Shown: one piece after another, positions 1 through 6,810 of the stretch
Layout of the letters: every line of letters starts with the position of its first letter
How positions within the stretch are numbered: the first letter of the stretch is position 1
Assembly: GCA_037101405.1 (NCBI GenBank)
Contig: AP017967.1
Location: 45,308 to 109,307 of the forward strand
From: Candidatus Megaera polyxenophila
Lineage (GTDB): Bacteria; Pseudomonadota; Alphaproteobacteria; Rickettsiales; Rickettsiaceae
Direction: 5' to 3'
Length of the DNA: 64,000 nucleotides
Position numbers and translations under genes: made by a program
Notes under the pieces: model-generated
Seen by the model: the letters and a program-made list of their open reading frames with translations, nothing else
Databases searched by the model: none
Told to the model about the DNA's origin: nothing

Positions 1-2
1 TG

Positions 3-185
3 CTGCTTTTGTTTTCATGGGAAGAGTTAAATGATATGTTCCTGCAATTAACTACCATGGAGCTCCGAGTAATTGCCTTTATAGCGATTTTAGGTAGGCA
101 TTTGGATTATGTTTACCGTCTTCTAAAGTGGGTAACAAGCAAGATAAGAAACAAGATAACCGGGTATGTTTTAGAAAGAGAATGA
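3..185 (+). CDS. C-terminal end of an unidentified protein
   Basis: The frame is open from the left edge to a TGA at 183-185, giving about 60 residues with no start codon required inside the window. The segment begins LLLFSWEELNDMF and has a hydrophobic stretch (RVIAFIAILG) followed by a basic tail (KWVTSKIRNK). I do not recognise a family. Its stop overlaps the ATG of the next gene as ATGA (183-186), a usual sign of translational coupling in an operon. The upstream part lies outside the window, so function and full length cannot be judged. Confidence 0.5.
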   Translation: MLLFSWEELNDMFLQLTTMELRVIAFIAILGRHLDYVYRLLKWVTSKIRNKITGYVLERE

Positions 186-400
186 GTGAAGATAGTAAAG
201 ATAAGGATCAGGATACTGAAAGCCTGGAAGGTCAAGAAGGTAAAAAGAAAAGGCTTTATTCGATTAATGCCAGTGATGGAATGATATTACTTTATAAAAA
301 ACCTAAAGTAAGTGATATTGATGTAAAGGATAAAGATATCGAGCAGGAAATAAGGTGGCCCAATTTGTCTAGACTAAAAATCAGAAATTATGAGATATAA
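183..400 (+). pseudogene. Charged small protein truncated by IS-A
   Basis: The ATG at 183 overlaps the stop of the preceding gene. The native part runs to about 353 and encodes a lysine- and aspartate-rich peptide starting MSEDSKDKDQDTESLEGQEG. From 354 the frame continues into the IS-A terminal repeat and stops at 398-400, so the last 15 or so residues are IS-derived. A longer reading from a GTG at 128 is possible, but the ATG start explains the coupling better. No family is recognised. The missing 3' part is not seen in an obvious continuing frame right of the element at 3023. Confidence 0.5.
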
Positions 401-414
401 TTTGCGTTATAATT

Positions 415-1257
415 TTAGCCAATAATTTTTGTTAAATACACCTGTTCTGGAGTTAAATATTCCAAGGATTGGTGCATCCTTTTACTATTATAAAAAGTTA
501 TGTAATCTGTTATAGCATTTTTTACCTCCTTGACAGTATTTAAAATTATCAAATATATTTTTTCTTGTTTTAATGAACGCCAAAATCTTTCAATAAATAC
601 ATTATCTAAAGCCCTACCTTTACCGTCCATGCTAATCTTGATTTCACGTTTAACAAGTTCGTGGATGAAATTTTTTGACGTAAATTGAGAACCTTGATCG
701 GTATTAAAAACCTCAGGTTGACCGTGCTTTTCTAGGGCTTCTTCTAGTGCGTCGATGCAAAAATCACTTTCTAAGCTAATTGAAACCTTCCAGCTCAGAA
801 TATAACGGCTAAACCAATCAATAATGGCTACTAGATATACAAATCCTTGTGCCATTCTAATATAAGTTATATCGGTGCTCCATACCTGATTTGTCTTAGT
901 AATTTCAACGCCTTTTAAAAGATAAGGATATACCTTATGAGCTTGGTTGCGCTTGCTTAAATTCATTTTAGGATAAATGGCTTCTATTGCCATTATTCCG
1001 TAATAACGACTTACCGCTTTGCGACCGATAACAATTCCAAACGGTACAAGATGCCTGGACATTCTTCTGGCCCCGAAATACGGATGCTCTGTGTAGATTT
1101 CATCAATTACTTTCATTATTTCTAAGTCTCTTGTAGTTATTCCTTTTGCCTTGTAATAATAAGTAGATTTATTAATTAAAAGTAGATCGCATTGCCTAGC
1201 AATGCTTAGATTTCTACAATTATTATCAATCATACTTTTCCTAGTTTCCAAGTCCAA
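415..1257 (-). CDS. IS3-family transposase OrfB (IS-A copy 1)
   Basis: 280-residue integrase-core (rve) protein. The DDE triad is visible: D in WSTDITYIRMAQGF, D in FNTDQGSQFTSKNF and E in NVFIERFWRSLKQE. OrfB of this family is normally made as an OrfAB fusion by -1 slippage. Here the orfA frame ends past a run of nine A residues, and the -1 frame reads on through KKNLHCLDLETRKS into this ORF, so the annotated ATG is probably not the main initiation site. It performs cut-and-circularise transposition of the element and has no host role. Confidence 0.9.
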   Translation of the reverse strand: MDLETRKSMIDNNCRNLSIARQCDLLLINKSTYYYKAKGITTRDLEIMKVIDEIYTEHPYFGARRMSRHLVPFGIVIGRKAVSRYYGIMAIEAIYPKMNLSKRNQAHKVYPYLLKGVEITKTNQVWSTDITYIRMAQGFVYLVAIIDWFSRYILSWKVSISLESDFCIDALEEALEKHGQPEVFNTDQGSQFTSKNFIHELVKREIKISMDGKGRALDNVFIERFWRSLKQEKIYLIILNTVKEVKNAITDYITFYNSKRMHQSLEYLTPEQVYLTKIIG

Positions 1258-1540
1258 ACAATGTAGATTTTTTTTTCAGCCAGTCACGCTCAACGCTTAA
1301 CTGTCCTATTTGTTCATATAATTGTTTTATCAAATCTTGATTGTCTGGATCTTTTGTTGCCGGCTTAACTTGAAAACCACTAACTAAATTTTCTATACCT
1401 CTTTTTTTCCATGCTTGTATTTGAGTTGCATGAACCCCGTACTTACTGCTTATTTGTGCTATTGTCATTTCAGCTTTTATTGCTTCTATAACAATTTTTG
1501 TTTTTTCCGTCGCACTATATTGCTTCGCTTTTTTAGACAT
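1241..1540 (-). CDS. IS3-family transposase OrfA (IS-A copy 1)
   Basis: 99-residue protein with an N-terminal helix-turn-helix of the IS3 OrfA type (KTKIVIEAIKAEMTIAQISS, then KYGVHATQIQAWKKRG) and a C-terminal leucine-zipper-like stretch (LIKQLYEQIGQLSVERDW). It binds the element ends and, after frameshifting, supplies the DNA-binding part of the OrfAB transposase. It overlaps orfB by 17 bp in a different frame, with an A9 run in the overlap. Confidence 0.88.
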   Translation of the reverse strand: MSKKAKQYSATEKTKIVIEAIKAEMTIAQISSKYGVHATQIQAWKKRGIENLVSGFQVKPATKDPDNQDLIKQLYEQIGQLSVERDWLKKKSTLFGLGN

Positions 1541-1610
1541 ATAATTTCCATTCCCTTGTTGTGAAATTATATCTCATTTTGCATTTTTAGCAGTCCAGTT
1601 TTTGGGTACC

Positions 1611-1765
1611 ATTATATTAATCCCCTCCCTAAGTTCTGAGATATTGTTAAATTCATTTATAAATATACAATTATATTTTAGAGTCTTAAAAAATCTCTCC
1701 ATAACAATGTTATCGATGCTTCTGCCTTTACCGTTCATAGAGATTTGTATACCGTATTTTATAAT
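1611..1765 (-). pseudogene. IS-B transposase fragment between IS-A copies
   Basis: About 150 bp that matches an internal part of the IS-B transposase seen intact at 38722-39906. The minus-strand reading contains YGIQISMNGKGRSIDNIVME and FFKTLKYNCIFINEFNN. Both edges stop abruptly at the inner ends of the two IS-A copies (TATAATGGTACCC on each side). It is a relic of an IS-B copy into which IS-A inserted, later deleted or rearranged. The ORF running over it into IS-A sequence is a chimera without function. Confidence 0.8.
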
Positions 1766-1835
1766 GGTACCCAAAAACTGGACTGCTAAAAATGCAAAAT
1801 GAGATATAATTTCACAACAAGGGAATGGAAATTAT

Positions 1836-2135
1836 ATGTCTAAAAAAGCGAAGCAATATAGTGCGACGGAAAAAACAAAAATTGTTATAGAAGCAATAAA
1901 AGCTGAAATGACAATAGCACAAATAAGCAGTAAGTACGGGGTTCATGCAACTCAAATACAAGCATGGAAAAAAAGAGGTATAGAAAATTTAGTTAGTGGT
2001 TTTCAAGTTAAGCCGGCAACAAAAGATCCAGACAATCAAGATTTGATAAAACAATTATATGAACAAATAGGACAGTTAAGCGTTGAGCGTGACTGGCTGA
2101 AAAAAAAATCTACATTGTTTGGACTTGGAAACTAG
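1836..2135 (+). CDS. IS3-family transposase OrfA (IS-A copy 2)
   Basis: Same 99-residue sequence as the minus-strand copy at 1241-1540: helix-turn-helix in the first half, then a heptad-like coiled segment ending VERDWLKKK. The A9 run at about 2100-2108 lies in the last codons and is the likely -1 slippage site that fuses this frame to orfB. The ATG follows a GGGAATGGAAATTAT leader with only a weak ribosome-binding site. Confidence 0.88.
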   Translation: MSKKAKQYSATEKTKIVIEAIKAEMTIAQISSKYGVHATQIQAWKKRGIENLVSGFQVKPATKDPDNQDLIKQLYEQIGQLSVERDWLKKKSTLFGLGN

Positions 2136-2961
2136 GAAAAGTATGATTGATAATAATTGTAGAAATCTAAGCATTGCTAGGCAATGCGATCTACTTTTAA
2201 TTAATAAATCTACTTATTATTACAAGGCAAAAGGAATAACTACAAGAGACTTAGAAATAATGAAAGTAATTGATGAAATCTACACAGAGCATCCGTATTT
2301 CGGGGCCAGAAGAATGTCCAGGCATCTTGTACCGTTTGGAATTGTTATCGGTCGCAAAGCGGTAAGTCGTTATTACGGAATAATGGCAATAGAAGCCATT
2401 TATCCTAAAATGAATTTAAGCAAGCGCAACCAAGCTCATAAGGTATATCCTTATCTTTTAAAAGGCGTTGAAATTACTAAGACAAATCAGGTATGGAGCA
2501 CCGATATAACTTATATTAGAATGGCACAAGGATTTGTATATCTAGTAGCCATTATTGATTGGTTTAGCCGTTATATTCTGAGCTGGAAGGTTTCAATTAG
2601 CTTAGAAAGTGATTTTTGCATCGACGCACTAGAAGAAGCCCTAGAAAAGCACGGTCAACCTGAGGTTTTTAATACCGATCAAGGTTCTCAATTTACGTCA
2701 AAAAATTTCATCCACGAACTTGTTAAACGTGAAATCAAGATTAGCATGGACGGTAAAGGTAGGGCTTTAGATAATGTATTTATTGAAAGATTTTGGCGTT
2801 CATTAAAACAAGAAAAAATATATTTGATAATTTTAAATACTGTCAAGGAGGTAAAAAATGCTATAACAGATTACATAACTTTTTATAATAGTAAAAGGAT
2901 GCACCAATCCTTGGAATATTTAACTCCAGAACAGGTGTATTTAACAAAAATTATTGGCTAA
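2119..2961 (+). CDS. IS3-family transposase OrfB (IS-A copy 2)
   Basis: 280-residue integrase-core protein with the same sequence as the copy at 415-1257. The DDE residues are intact (D in WSTDITYI, D in FNTDQGSQFT, E in NVFIERFWRS), so this copy should be active. Expression is expected through a -1 frameshift from orfA. The end LEYLTPEQVYLTKIIG is the normal C-terminal part of the family. Confidence 0.9.
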   Translation: MDLETRKSMIDNNCRNLSIARQCDLLLINKSTYYYKAKGITTRDLEIMKVIDEIYTEHPYFGARRMSRHLVPFGIVIGRKAVSRYYGIMAIEAIYPKMNLSKRNQAHKVYPYLLKGVEITKTNQVWSTDITYIRMAQGFVYLVAIIDWFSRYILSWKVSISLESDFCIDALEEALEKHGQPEVFNTDQGSQFTSKNFIHELVKREIKISMDGKGRALDNVFIERFWRSLKQEKIYLIILNTVKEVKNAITDYITFYNSKRMHQSLEYLTPEQVYLTKIIG

Positions 2962-3064
2962 AATTATAACGCAAATTATATCTCATAATTTCTGATTTTT
3001 AGTCTAGACAAATTGGGCCACCTTAGAGAGCCTGAAGTTTATCATCACGATATCTGTAAAAAGT

Positions 3065-3102
3065 CATGAGAAAATCAGGATAGCCAAAGCCTATGGTATA
3101 AT
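3065..3102 (+). promoter_or_regulatory. Phage-type promoter for methyltransferase
   Basis: CATGA at 3065-3069, 27 bases, then TATAAT at 3097-3102 preceded by TATGG (extended -10). The same box, spacing and -10 occur before the terminase operon at 15643, where the bases after the box (GAAAATCA) also match, and at 41115 and 48667. This suggests that the methyltransferase, though 12 kb away, is under the prophage's promoter class. Confidence 0.6.
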
Positions 3103-3141
3103 TACTTTAGCTAAGGAATGAGCATAAAGTAGTAAGCTAAA

Positions 3142-4167
3142 GTGTTATATGTTCTAGATATTTTCTCAGGAATAGGCGGCTTCTCAATAGGTTTGGAAGC
3201 TGTAGGAATGCAAACAGTTGCCTTTTGTGAGATTAATCCGTTCTGCCGGAAAATACTAACAAGACACTGGCCATCCGTACCGATATTTTCTGATATTACC
3301 ACTATACATAAGGAAGACTTAAAAGCTCTGCCAAGAATTGACGTAATTGCAGGAGGATTTCCTTGTCAGGATATATCGGTAGCAGGTAAAGGAGGCGGTA
3401 TTAAAGCTAAACGTTCAGGATTATGGAAAGAATTTGCGAGGTTAATAAATGAGATTAGACCAAAATATGCGATTATCGAAAACGTGGCAAACCTTCGCAG
3501 TAAAGGACTTATCAACGTCCTGCAAGATTTATGGGAGATCGGGTATGATGCAGAGTGGCATTGCATACCGGCTTCTGCCTTTGGCGCACCTCACAGACGG
3601 GATAGAATCTGGATTATTGCCCACCCCGCTTGCATCGGCAAAGTCGGATTGTCCATCGGAAAGGAAGAGACAGAGTCCACACTTGGAGACGGTTATAAAA
3701 ATGCTCCCAACACCGACTGCGAGCGATGGAGCAATGGGGCATATAATAAGCAAGGGCGATGTTTACCTGCTAACAAAAACAGGCAGCATTCGGAAACACA
3801 ACAGGAATGGGATATCGGGGAGTCTCGGACTAGCCAGATATGTAAGATTCTTCCCGACACCGACCAGCAGGGATTACAAGGATGTGGGAGATTTGAAGAA
3901 ATTAGCCCGATATGCACACAAGAGCAGGTTGGCATGTACTATTGCAGCAGAGGAATTAAGCAATGGGGAAAAGAACCTTTAGAAGTACCGAGGCTAAAAG
4001 ATGAGAGGTTAAATCCTGATTGGGTGGAGTGGCTTATGGGTTATCCTATTAGCTGGACAGATGGAGGAAGCCGCATGCAGCGTTTGCAATCGCTAGGAAA
4101 TGCAGTAGTGCCTTTAATTCCAGAGTTTTTAGGAAAAGCAGTTGTAGATCATTGTAAACAGCTCTGA
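3142..4167 (+). CDS. C5-cytosine DNA methyltransferase
   Basis: 341 residues from a GTG start (LYVLDIFSGIGGFSIGLE). Cytosine-C5 methyltransferase motifs appear in order: motif I FSGIGGFSIGLE, motif IV GGFPCQDIS with the catalytic Cys, motif VI ENVANL, motif VIII RRDRIWIIA, and motif X LGNAVVPLIP near the C-terminus. It transfers methyl from SAM to cytosine; phage and plasmid copies often protect DNA from restriction, and no partner nuclease is adjacent. Oddity: the target-recognition region (about 3600-3980) is open in two frames. This frame reads NTDCERW and PDTDQQGLQG; the next frame reads LPTPTASDG and FPTPTSRDYKD, both of which look like known methyltransferase segments. Either this is the true frame or the gene carries two compensating frameshifts. 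Confidence 0.85.
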   Translation: MLYVLDIFSGIGGFSIGLEAVGMQTVAFCEINPFCRKILTRHWPSVPIFSDITTIHKEDLKALPRIDVIAGGFPCQDISVAGKGGGIKAKRSGLWKEFARLINEIRPKYAIIENVANLRSKGLINVLQDLWEIGYDAEWHCIPASAFGAPHRRDRIWIIAHPACIGKVGLSIGKEETESTLGDGYKNAPNTDCERWSNGAYNKQGRCLPANKNRQHSETQQEWDIGESRTSQICKILPDTDQQGLQGCGRFEEISPICTQEQVGMYYCSRGIKQWGKEPLEVPRLKDERLNPDWVEWLMGYPISWTDGGSRMQRLQSLGNAVVPLIPEFLGKAVVDHCKQL

Positions 4168-4215
4168 TATAAAGCTATACTTCTATATGTATAGAAAAGT
4201 AGTTATACAGTTATA

Positions 4216-4243
4216 TTGACAAGTATTTGTATAGATATATACT
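4216..4243 (+). promoter_or_regulatory. Sigma-70-like promoter of parA
   Basis: TTGACA at 4216-4221, 16-base spacer, TATACT at 4238-4243, about 33 bases before the parA ATG. The spacer contains the 13-bp sequence AAGTATTTGTATA that recurs after the partner gene, so the promoter could be autoregulated by the ParA cassette. Confidence 0.6.
4221..4233 (+). repeat. 13-bp repeat, left copy, candidate partition site
   Basis: AAGTATTTGTATA lies inside the parA promoter spacer and is repeated at 5132-5144 just after the partner gene. Small ribbon-helix-helix partners of ParA often bind short repeats near their own promoter. The assignment rests only on position and repetition. Confidence 0.35.
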
Positions 4244-4276
4244 AGTATAGTAATCTAGCTTTATATATCATTTACT

Positions 4277-4912
4277 ATGACAAAGATAATATCATTTCTG
4301 AACCAAAAAGGTGGGGTCGGCAAGACAACAATTAGTACAAATCTAGCTGTAAGTTTACATCTTGATAATCAAAAAATATTGCTGGTTGATTCTGATCCAC
4401 AAGGAAGTTTACGTGATTGGAATGAGGCTAATGAGGGTAAATTAATTTCCGTGGTTGGGTTGGATAGAGAAACTTTAGCAAAAGACATAGAAGGTGTTAA
4501 AAGTGGTTATGATATTATAATTATTGATGGTGCACCCCAGTCTTCCAAGTTGGTAGCTGCTGCAATTAAAGTTTCGCATCTGGTAATTATTCCAGTAACC
4601 CCTTCTCCTTATGATGTTTGGGCGTGTTCTGATTTAATAGAAATTATAAAAGCTCGGCAAGAAGTTACCAGTGGTAATCCTATTTGTCGCTTTCTTATTA
4701 GTAGATCACGTAAGGGCACAAACTTAAGTGATGATATAATTGAAGCATTAAGCGGATATGAAATTCCTGTTCTAGAAAGTCGTACAACTCATAGAGAAGT
4801 CTATGCTAAGACAGCATCAGATGGCTTAACAGTACATCATGCTTTAAAAGCTGAAGATGCAATTAATGAAATTATTAACCTAAAAAATGAAATATTAGAG
4901 GTATTAAAATAA
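4277..4912 (+). CDS. parA: ParA-family partition ATPase
   Basis: 211 residues. The deviant Walker A motif QKGGVGKTTIS is at residues 10-20, LLVDSDPQGSLRDW supplies the A' motif, and YDIIIIDGAPQ is the Walker B. The short length and lack of an N-terminal DNA-binding domain fit the type Ib (ParF-like) ATPases of plasmids, which segregate DNA by dynamic binding to the nucleoid. The stop codon overlaps the next gene's ATG (TAATG at 4910-4914), so the two are co-translated. A good promoter lies just upstream. The cassette implies plasmid or integrated-plasmid ancestry for this segment. Confidence 0.9.
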   Translation: MTKIISFLNQKGGVGKTTISTNLAVSLHLDNQKILLVDSDPQGSLRDWNEANEGKLISVVGLDRETLAKDIEGVKSGYDIIIIDGAPQSSKLVAAAIKVSHLVIIPVTPSPYDVWACSDLIEIIKARQEVTSGNPICRFLISRSRKGTNLSDDIIEALSGYEIPVLESRTTHREVYAKTASDGLTVHHALKAEDAINEIINLKNEILEVLK

Positions 4913-5121
4913 TGGCTTTTGAAGCAAAGAAAGGAAATAGGGCTCATCGTAGTCATACAGTAGAAGCAGCAATTATAGAGGCAACTAAAGATAGCATGGT
5001 AGGATTAAATGTTAAGATTTCAAAAACAAAAAGGGCAGCTTTTAAATCGAAGGCCGCAATAAAAAATGAAAATATGCAAGATATTATATTAAAAGCTATA
5101 GATAGATATATAGAAAGCTAG
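4912..5121 (+). CDS. Small ParA partner, likely DNA-binding
   Basis: 69 residues, basic, directly coupled to parA. The C-terminal half, VGLNVKISKTKRAAFKSKAA followed by KNENMQDIILKAIDRYIES, resembles a ribbon-helix-helix fold: a short strand and then two helices. Proteins of this size and place (ParG- or Omega-like) bind centromere repeats and stimulate the ATPase. The family is inferred from size, context and shape rather than a diagnostic motif. Repeats of AAGTATTTGTATA on both sides of the pair are candidate binding sites. Confidence 0.6.
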   Translation: MAFEAKKGNRAHRSHTVEAAIIEATKDSMVGLNVKISKTKRAAFKSKAAIKNENMQDIILKAIDRYIES

Positions 5122-5131
5122 AAAACTAGAA

Positions 5132-5144
5132 AAGTATTTGTATA
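5132..5144 (+). repeat. 13-bp repeat, right copy
   Basis: Second copy of AAGTATTTGTATA, 10 bases after the partner gene's stop. Together with the copy at 4221 it brackets the ParA cassette. Confidence 0.35.
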
Positions 5145-5210
5145 TTAAAATAGATAAATATTAAACTTTATTTCTATAAATCTTTACAAGGCTATATAGG
5201 AGATTATCAT

Positions 5211-5381
5211 ATGACAAATATTATAGATAAAGTAGCTGAGTTAAATTCTGAATTATCTGACTTTATTGATGAACTAACTGAAGATAACTTAATAAGTAAT
5301 AAAAAACGACTCTCTAACAGTTTATCTTATCTAATAGAAAACCTGATTGAATTATCAAATGAATTAGATAATTTAGAATGA
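5211..5381 (+). CDS. Small acidic coiled protein
   Basis: 56 residues starting MTNIIDKVAELNSELSDFID and ending ENLIELSNELDNLE. It is acidic with leucine/isoleucine heptad spacing, so probably a short coiled coil. A clear ribosome-binding site (AGGAG) is 8 bases before the ATG. Its TGA overlaps the ATG of the WGR gene as ATGA, so it heads a three-gene unit with the next two. No family is recognised. Confidence 0.6.
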   Translation: MTNIIDKVAELNSELSDFIDELTEDNLISNKKRLSNSLSYLIENLIELSNELDNLE

Positions 5382-5593
5382 ATTTATTTTGGATCAAAGG
5401 AAACAGATATTACAAAATAATATTCCAGCCAACATTGTTTGGTAGAATGGATGTTATATGTGCGTGGGGTAGAATAGGCGGAAACTTAGGAAATTATAAA
5501 GTAATATCTTCTAGAGATAGTCAGGATATAGAACTAATTATAGAAGATATTAAAAAACGAAGAAAGCAGAGAGGTTACAGGTTATGTTCCTGA
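5378..5593 (+). CDS. Stand-alone WGR-domain protein
   Basis: 71 residues made almost entirely of one WGR domain: NRYYKIIFQ is the first strand and the hallmark CAWGRIGGNLGNY follows at about residues 27-39. WGR domains are known from PARP1 and bacterial relatives, where they bind nucleic acid; short free-standing copies occur on alpha-proteobacterial plasmids and islands. It overlaps the preceding gene by 4 bp and the next by 10 bp, which places it in a compact operon downstream of parA. Its partner and target are unknown. Confidence 0.75.
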   Translation: MNLFWIKGNRYYKIIFQPTLFGRMDVICAWGRIGGNLGNYKVISSRDSQDIELIIEDIKKRRKQRGYRLCS

Positions 5594-5811
5594 ATTTGTT
5601 ATTATCATTAATAGTAGGAATGATATGTTTAATGTCATGGATGTTTAAACGTAATTTAGAGCTTGATAAAGATACTCAAGAATTGGTAAAAAAGATAATA
5701 AGGACAACCGAACTTTTAAACCATCGGGTCTTACAGATAGAGGAATGGATAAATTCTCAACGAAAAGTAACAAAGAAATTTACTCAAGATAAAAACGATA
5801 AAAATATTTGA
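5584..5811 (+). CDS. Small membrane-anchored coiled-coil protein
   Basis: 75 residues. An N-terminal hydrophobic segment (FLNLLLSLIVGMICLMSWMF, residues 2-21) could be a membrane anchor. It is followed by a charged helix (DKDTQELVKKIIRTTELLNH) and a lysine-rich tail. It starts inside the WGR gene. The family is not recognised; small membrane proteins of this shape are common in plasmid transfer or maintenance operons, which fits the neighbourhood but proves nothing. Confidence 0.6.
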   Translation: MFLNLLLSLIVGMICLMSWMFKRNLELDKDTQELVKKIIRTTELLNHRVLQIEEWINSQRKVTKKFTQDKNDKNI

Positions 5812-5852
5812 GATATAGAGGTGTTGTGAGTAAAAAATATAATTAGGTACTT

Positions 5853-5909
5853 ATGGCTGAATTTACACAATTGATTCAAAAGTGGCTTACCATATTCCAT
5901 AGAACTTAA
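5853..5909 (+). pseudogene. Possible 5' stub of a truncated gene
   Basis: An ATG-led frame reads MAEFTQLIQKWLTIFHRT and then stops. It follows the operon in the same direction and overlaps the 3' end of the converging M23 gene. The first dozen residues look like an ordinary protein start, so this may be the remaining start of a gene removed when the biosynthetic island joined here. Very short, low certainty. Confidence 0.2.
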
Positions 5910-6663
5910 CAGAATGAGTACCACAACGAAAATTTGTAGAAGGAACTAAACGTGCTGTGTTTTCATGCTCATAACGTACTTTCATTATGAATGGTATTGC
6001 TATTCCAGTCCAACCTGAATTAGATAGTCCTTTATTGCTTTGATTATACTTATGAACACTAAAATGTAGATGCCTTTTTCCTGCTTTTCCTGAATTTCCC
6101 TCTTGGCCTATTTTGGTGCCTTGCTTGACATATTGTCCATTTATAATGAAGATCTTAGATAAGTGTGCATATAGAGTTAAGTGACCTGTATGGTCTAAAA
6201 TCTTTATATGGTTTCCATAACCGCTTCCACAACTATCATAATTAACTTGATCTTCATCTGAATTATCAAAACAACCAGAGAAAACATAGGCAATTCCATC
6301 ATTGGCAGCATAAATTTTGGTATTCCTATATTTACTTTGTAAATCTAAAGCAAAAAGTGTGTTATTATCACTATGGCTTCCAGAAAGATTTATATTACCT
6401 TGTAGACACTGAACAAGAGTATTGGGATAAAATGGAAACTGTAATTGAAACCAAGGCTTTTCAAAACTCATCAAACAACAGTTTGTAATAATTGCATTTT
6501 TATATGGTATAAAACAACATAGATTATCCTTAATATTTAGAAAAGCTATATAAGCTATAGTAAGTAATATTAAAATGTATTTCATAAAAAATTTTAAGAT
6601 ATAAAGATAAAAAGTATTAGTTTTAAAGCCAAAATAATTGCTATTAATTATTTTATTTGCCAA
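5887..6663 (-). CDS. M23-family metallopeptidase, membrane-anchored
   Basis: Up to 258 residues from a TTG at 6663. An ATG 27 codons further in (6582) starts directly at the hydrophobic segment KYILILLTIAYIAFL and may be the true start. The peptidase core shows the LytM/M23 zinc pattern: GSHSDNNTLFALDLQ (H...D), HLTLYAHLSKIF, GQEGNSGKAGKRHLHFSV with the HLH motif. Such enzymes cut peptidoglycan cross-bridges or, less often, process peptides. It is transcribed away from the two small ORFs and the ligase operon, so it could belong to that island (maturation, release or target) or be an unrelated neighbour. Confidence 0.8.
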   Translation of the reverse strand: MANKIINSNYFGFKTNTFYLYILKFFMKYILILLTIAYIAFLNIKDNLCCFIPYKNAIITNCCLMSFEKPWFQLQFPFYPNTLVQCLQGNINLSGSHSDNNTLFALDLQSKYRNTKIYAANDGIAYVFSGCFDNSDEDQVNYDSCGSGYGNHIKILDHTGHLTLYAHLSKIFIINGQYVKQGTKIGQEGNSGKAGKRHLHFSVHKYNQSNKGLSNSGWTGIAIPFIMKVRYEHENTARLVPSTNFRCGTHSVKFYGIW

Positions 6664-6768
6664 CCTAATTTATTAGGTAAATAAACTTTAATATTATAAG
6701 GTAAAAATTATTTCATGAAATACACATTTTATTTGAAAAAAAATTTTTTTTAATTTAGTGTCGTGTAT

Positions 6769-6785
6769 GTAGTTAAAAAAACTAC
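6769..6785 (+). promoter_or_regulatory. Small leader hairpin before peptide operon
   Basis: GTAGTT and AACTAC form a 6-bp stem around five A residues, 25 bases before the first small ORF. The region upstream is extremely AT-rich. The hairpin could protect or regulate the leader transcript; no T-run follows, so it is not a terminator in the forward direction. Confidence 0.3.
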
Positions 6786-6810
6786 AAAATATTAATTTTT
6801 AGGAGGAAGT

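Larger units (their letters stand above)
354..1610 (-). mobile_element. IS-A copy 1 (IS3 family)
   Basis: 1257-bp element with imperfect terminal inverted repeats. The outer end starts GGTGGCCCAATTTGTC and the inner end, read inward, starts GGTACCCAAAAACTGGAC; both run on to a shared ATGAGATATAAT. It contains orfA and orfB on the minus strand. Its sequence appears identical to copy 2 (1766-3022) in opposite orientation. No matching 3-bp target duplication is visible at its two ends, so this copy was probably shuffled by recombination after insertion. Confidence 0.85.
1766..3022 (+). mobile_element. IS-A copy 2 (IS3 family)
   Basis: 1257-bp element in inverted orientation to copy 1 and with the same ORFs. 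The outer ends of the pair form the long palindromic boundary TAAGGTGGCCC (351) and GGGCCACCTTA (3025), so the pair plus the 155-bp IS-B core could move or invert as one composite unit. Flanks (GAAA on the left, GAGA on the right) do not give a convincing target duplication. Confidence 0.85.

Noticed and set aside
1574..1774. 66-codon ORF in the IS-A/IS-B composite
   Set aside because: Mixed element sequence without a complete domain.
3449..3982. 177-codon ORF in the second frame of the methyltransferase
   Set aside because: Not listed as its own gene because the ends of the protein are in the main frame; treated as an alternative reading of the recognition region.
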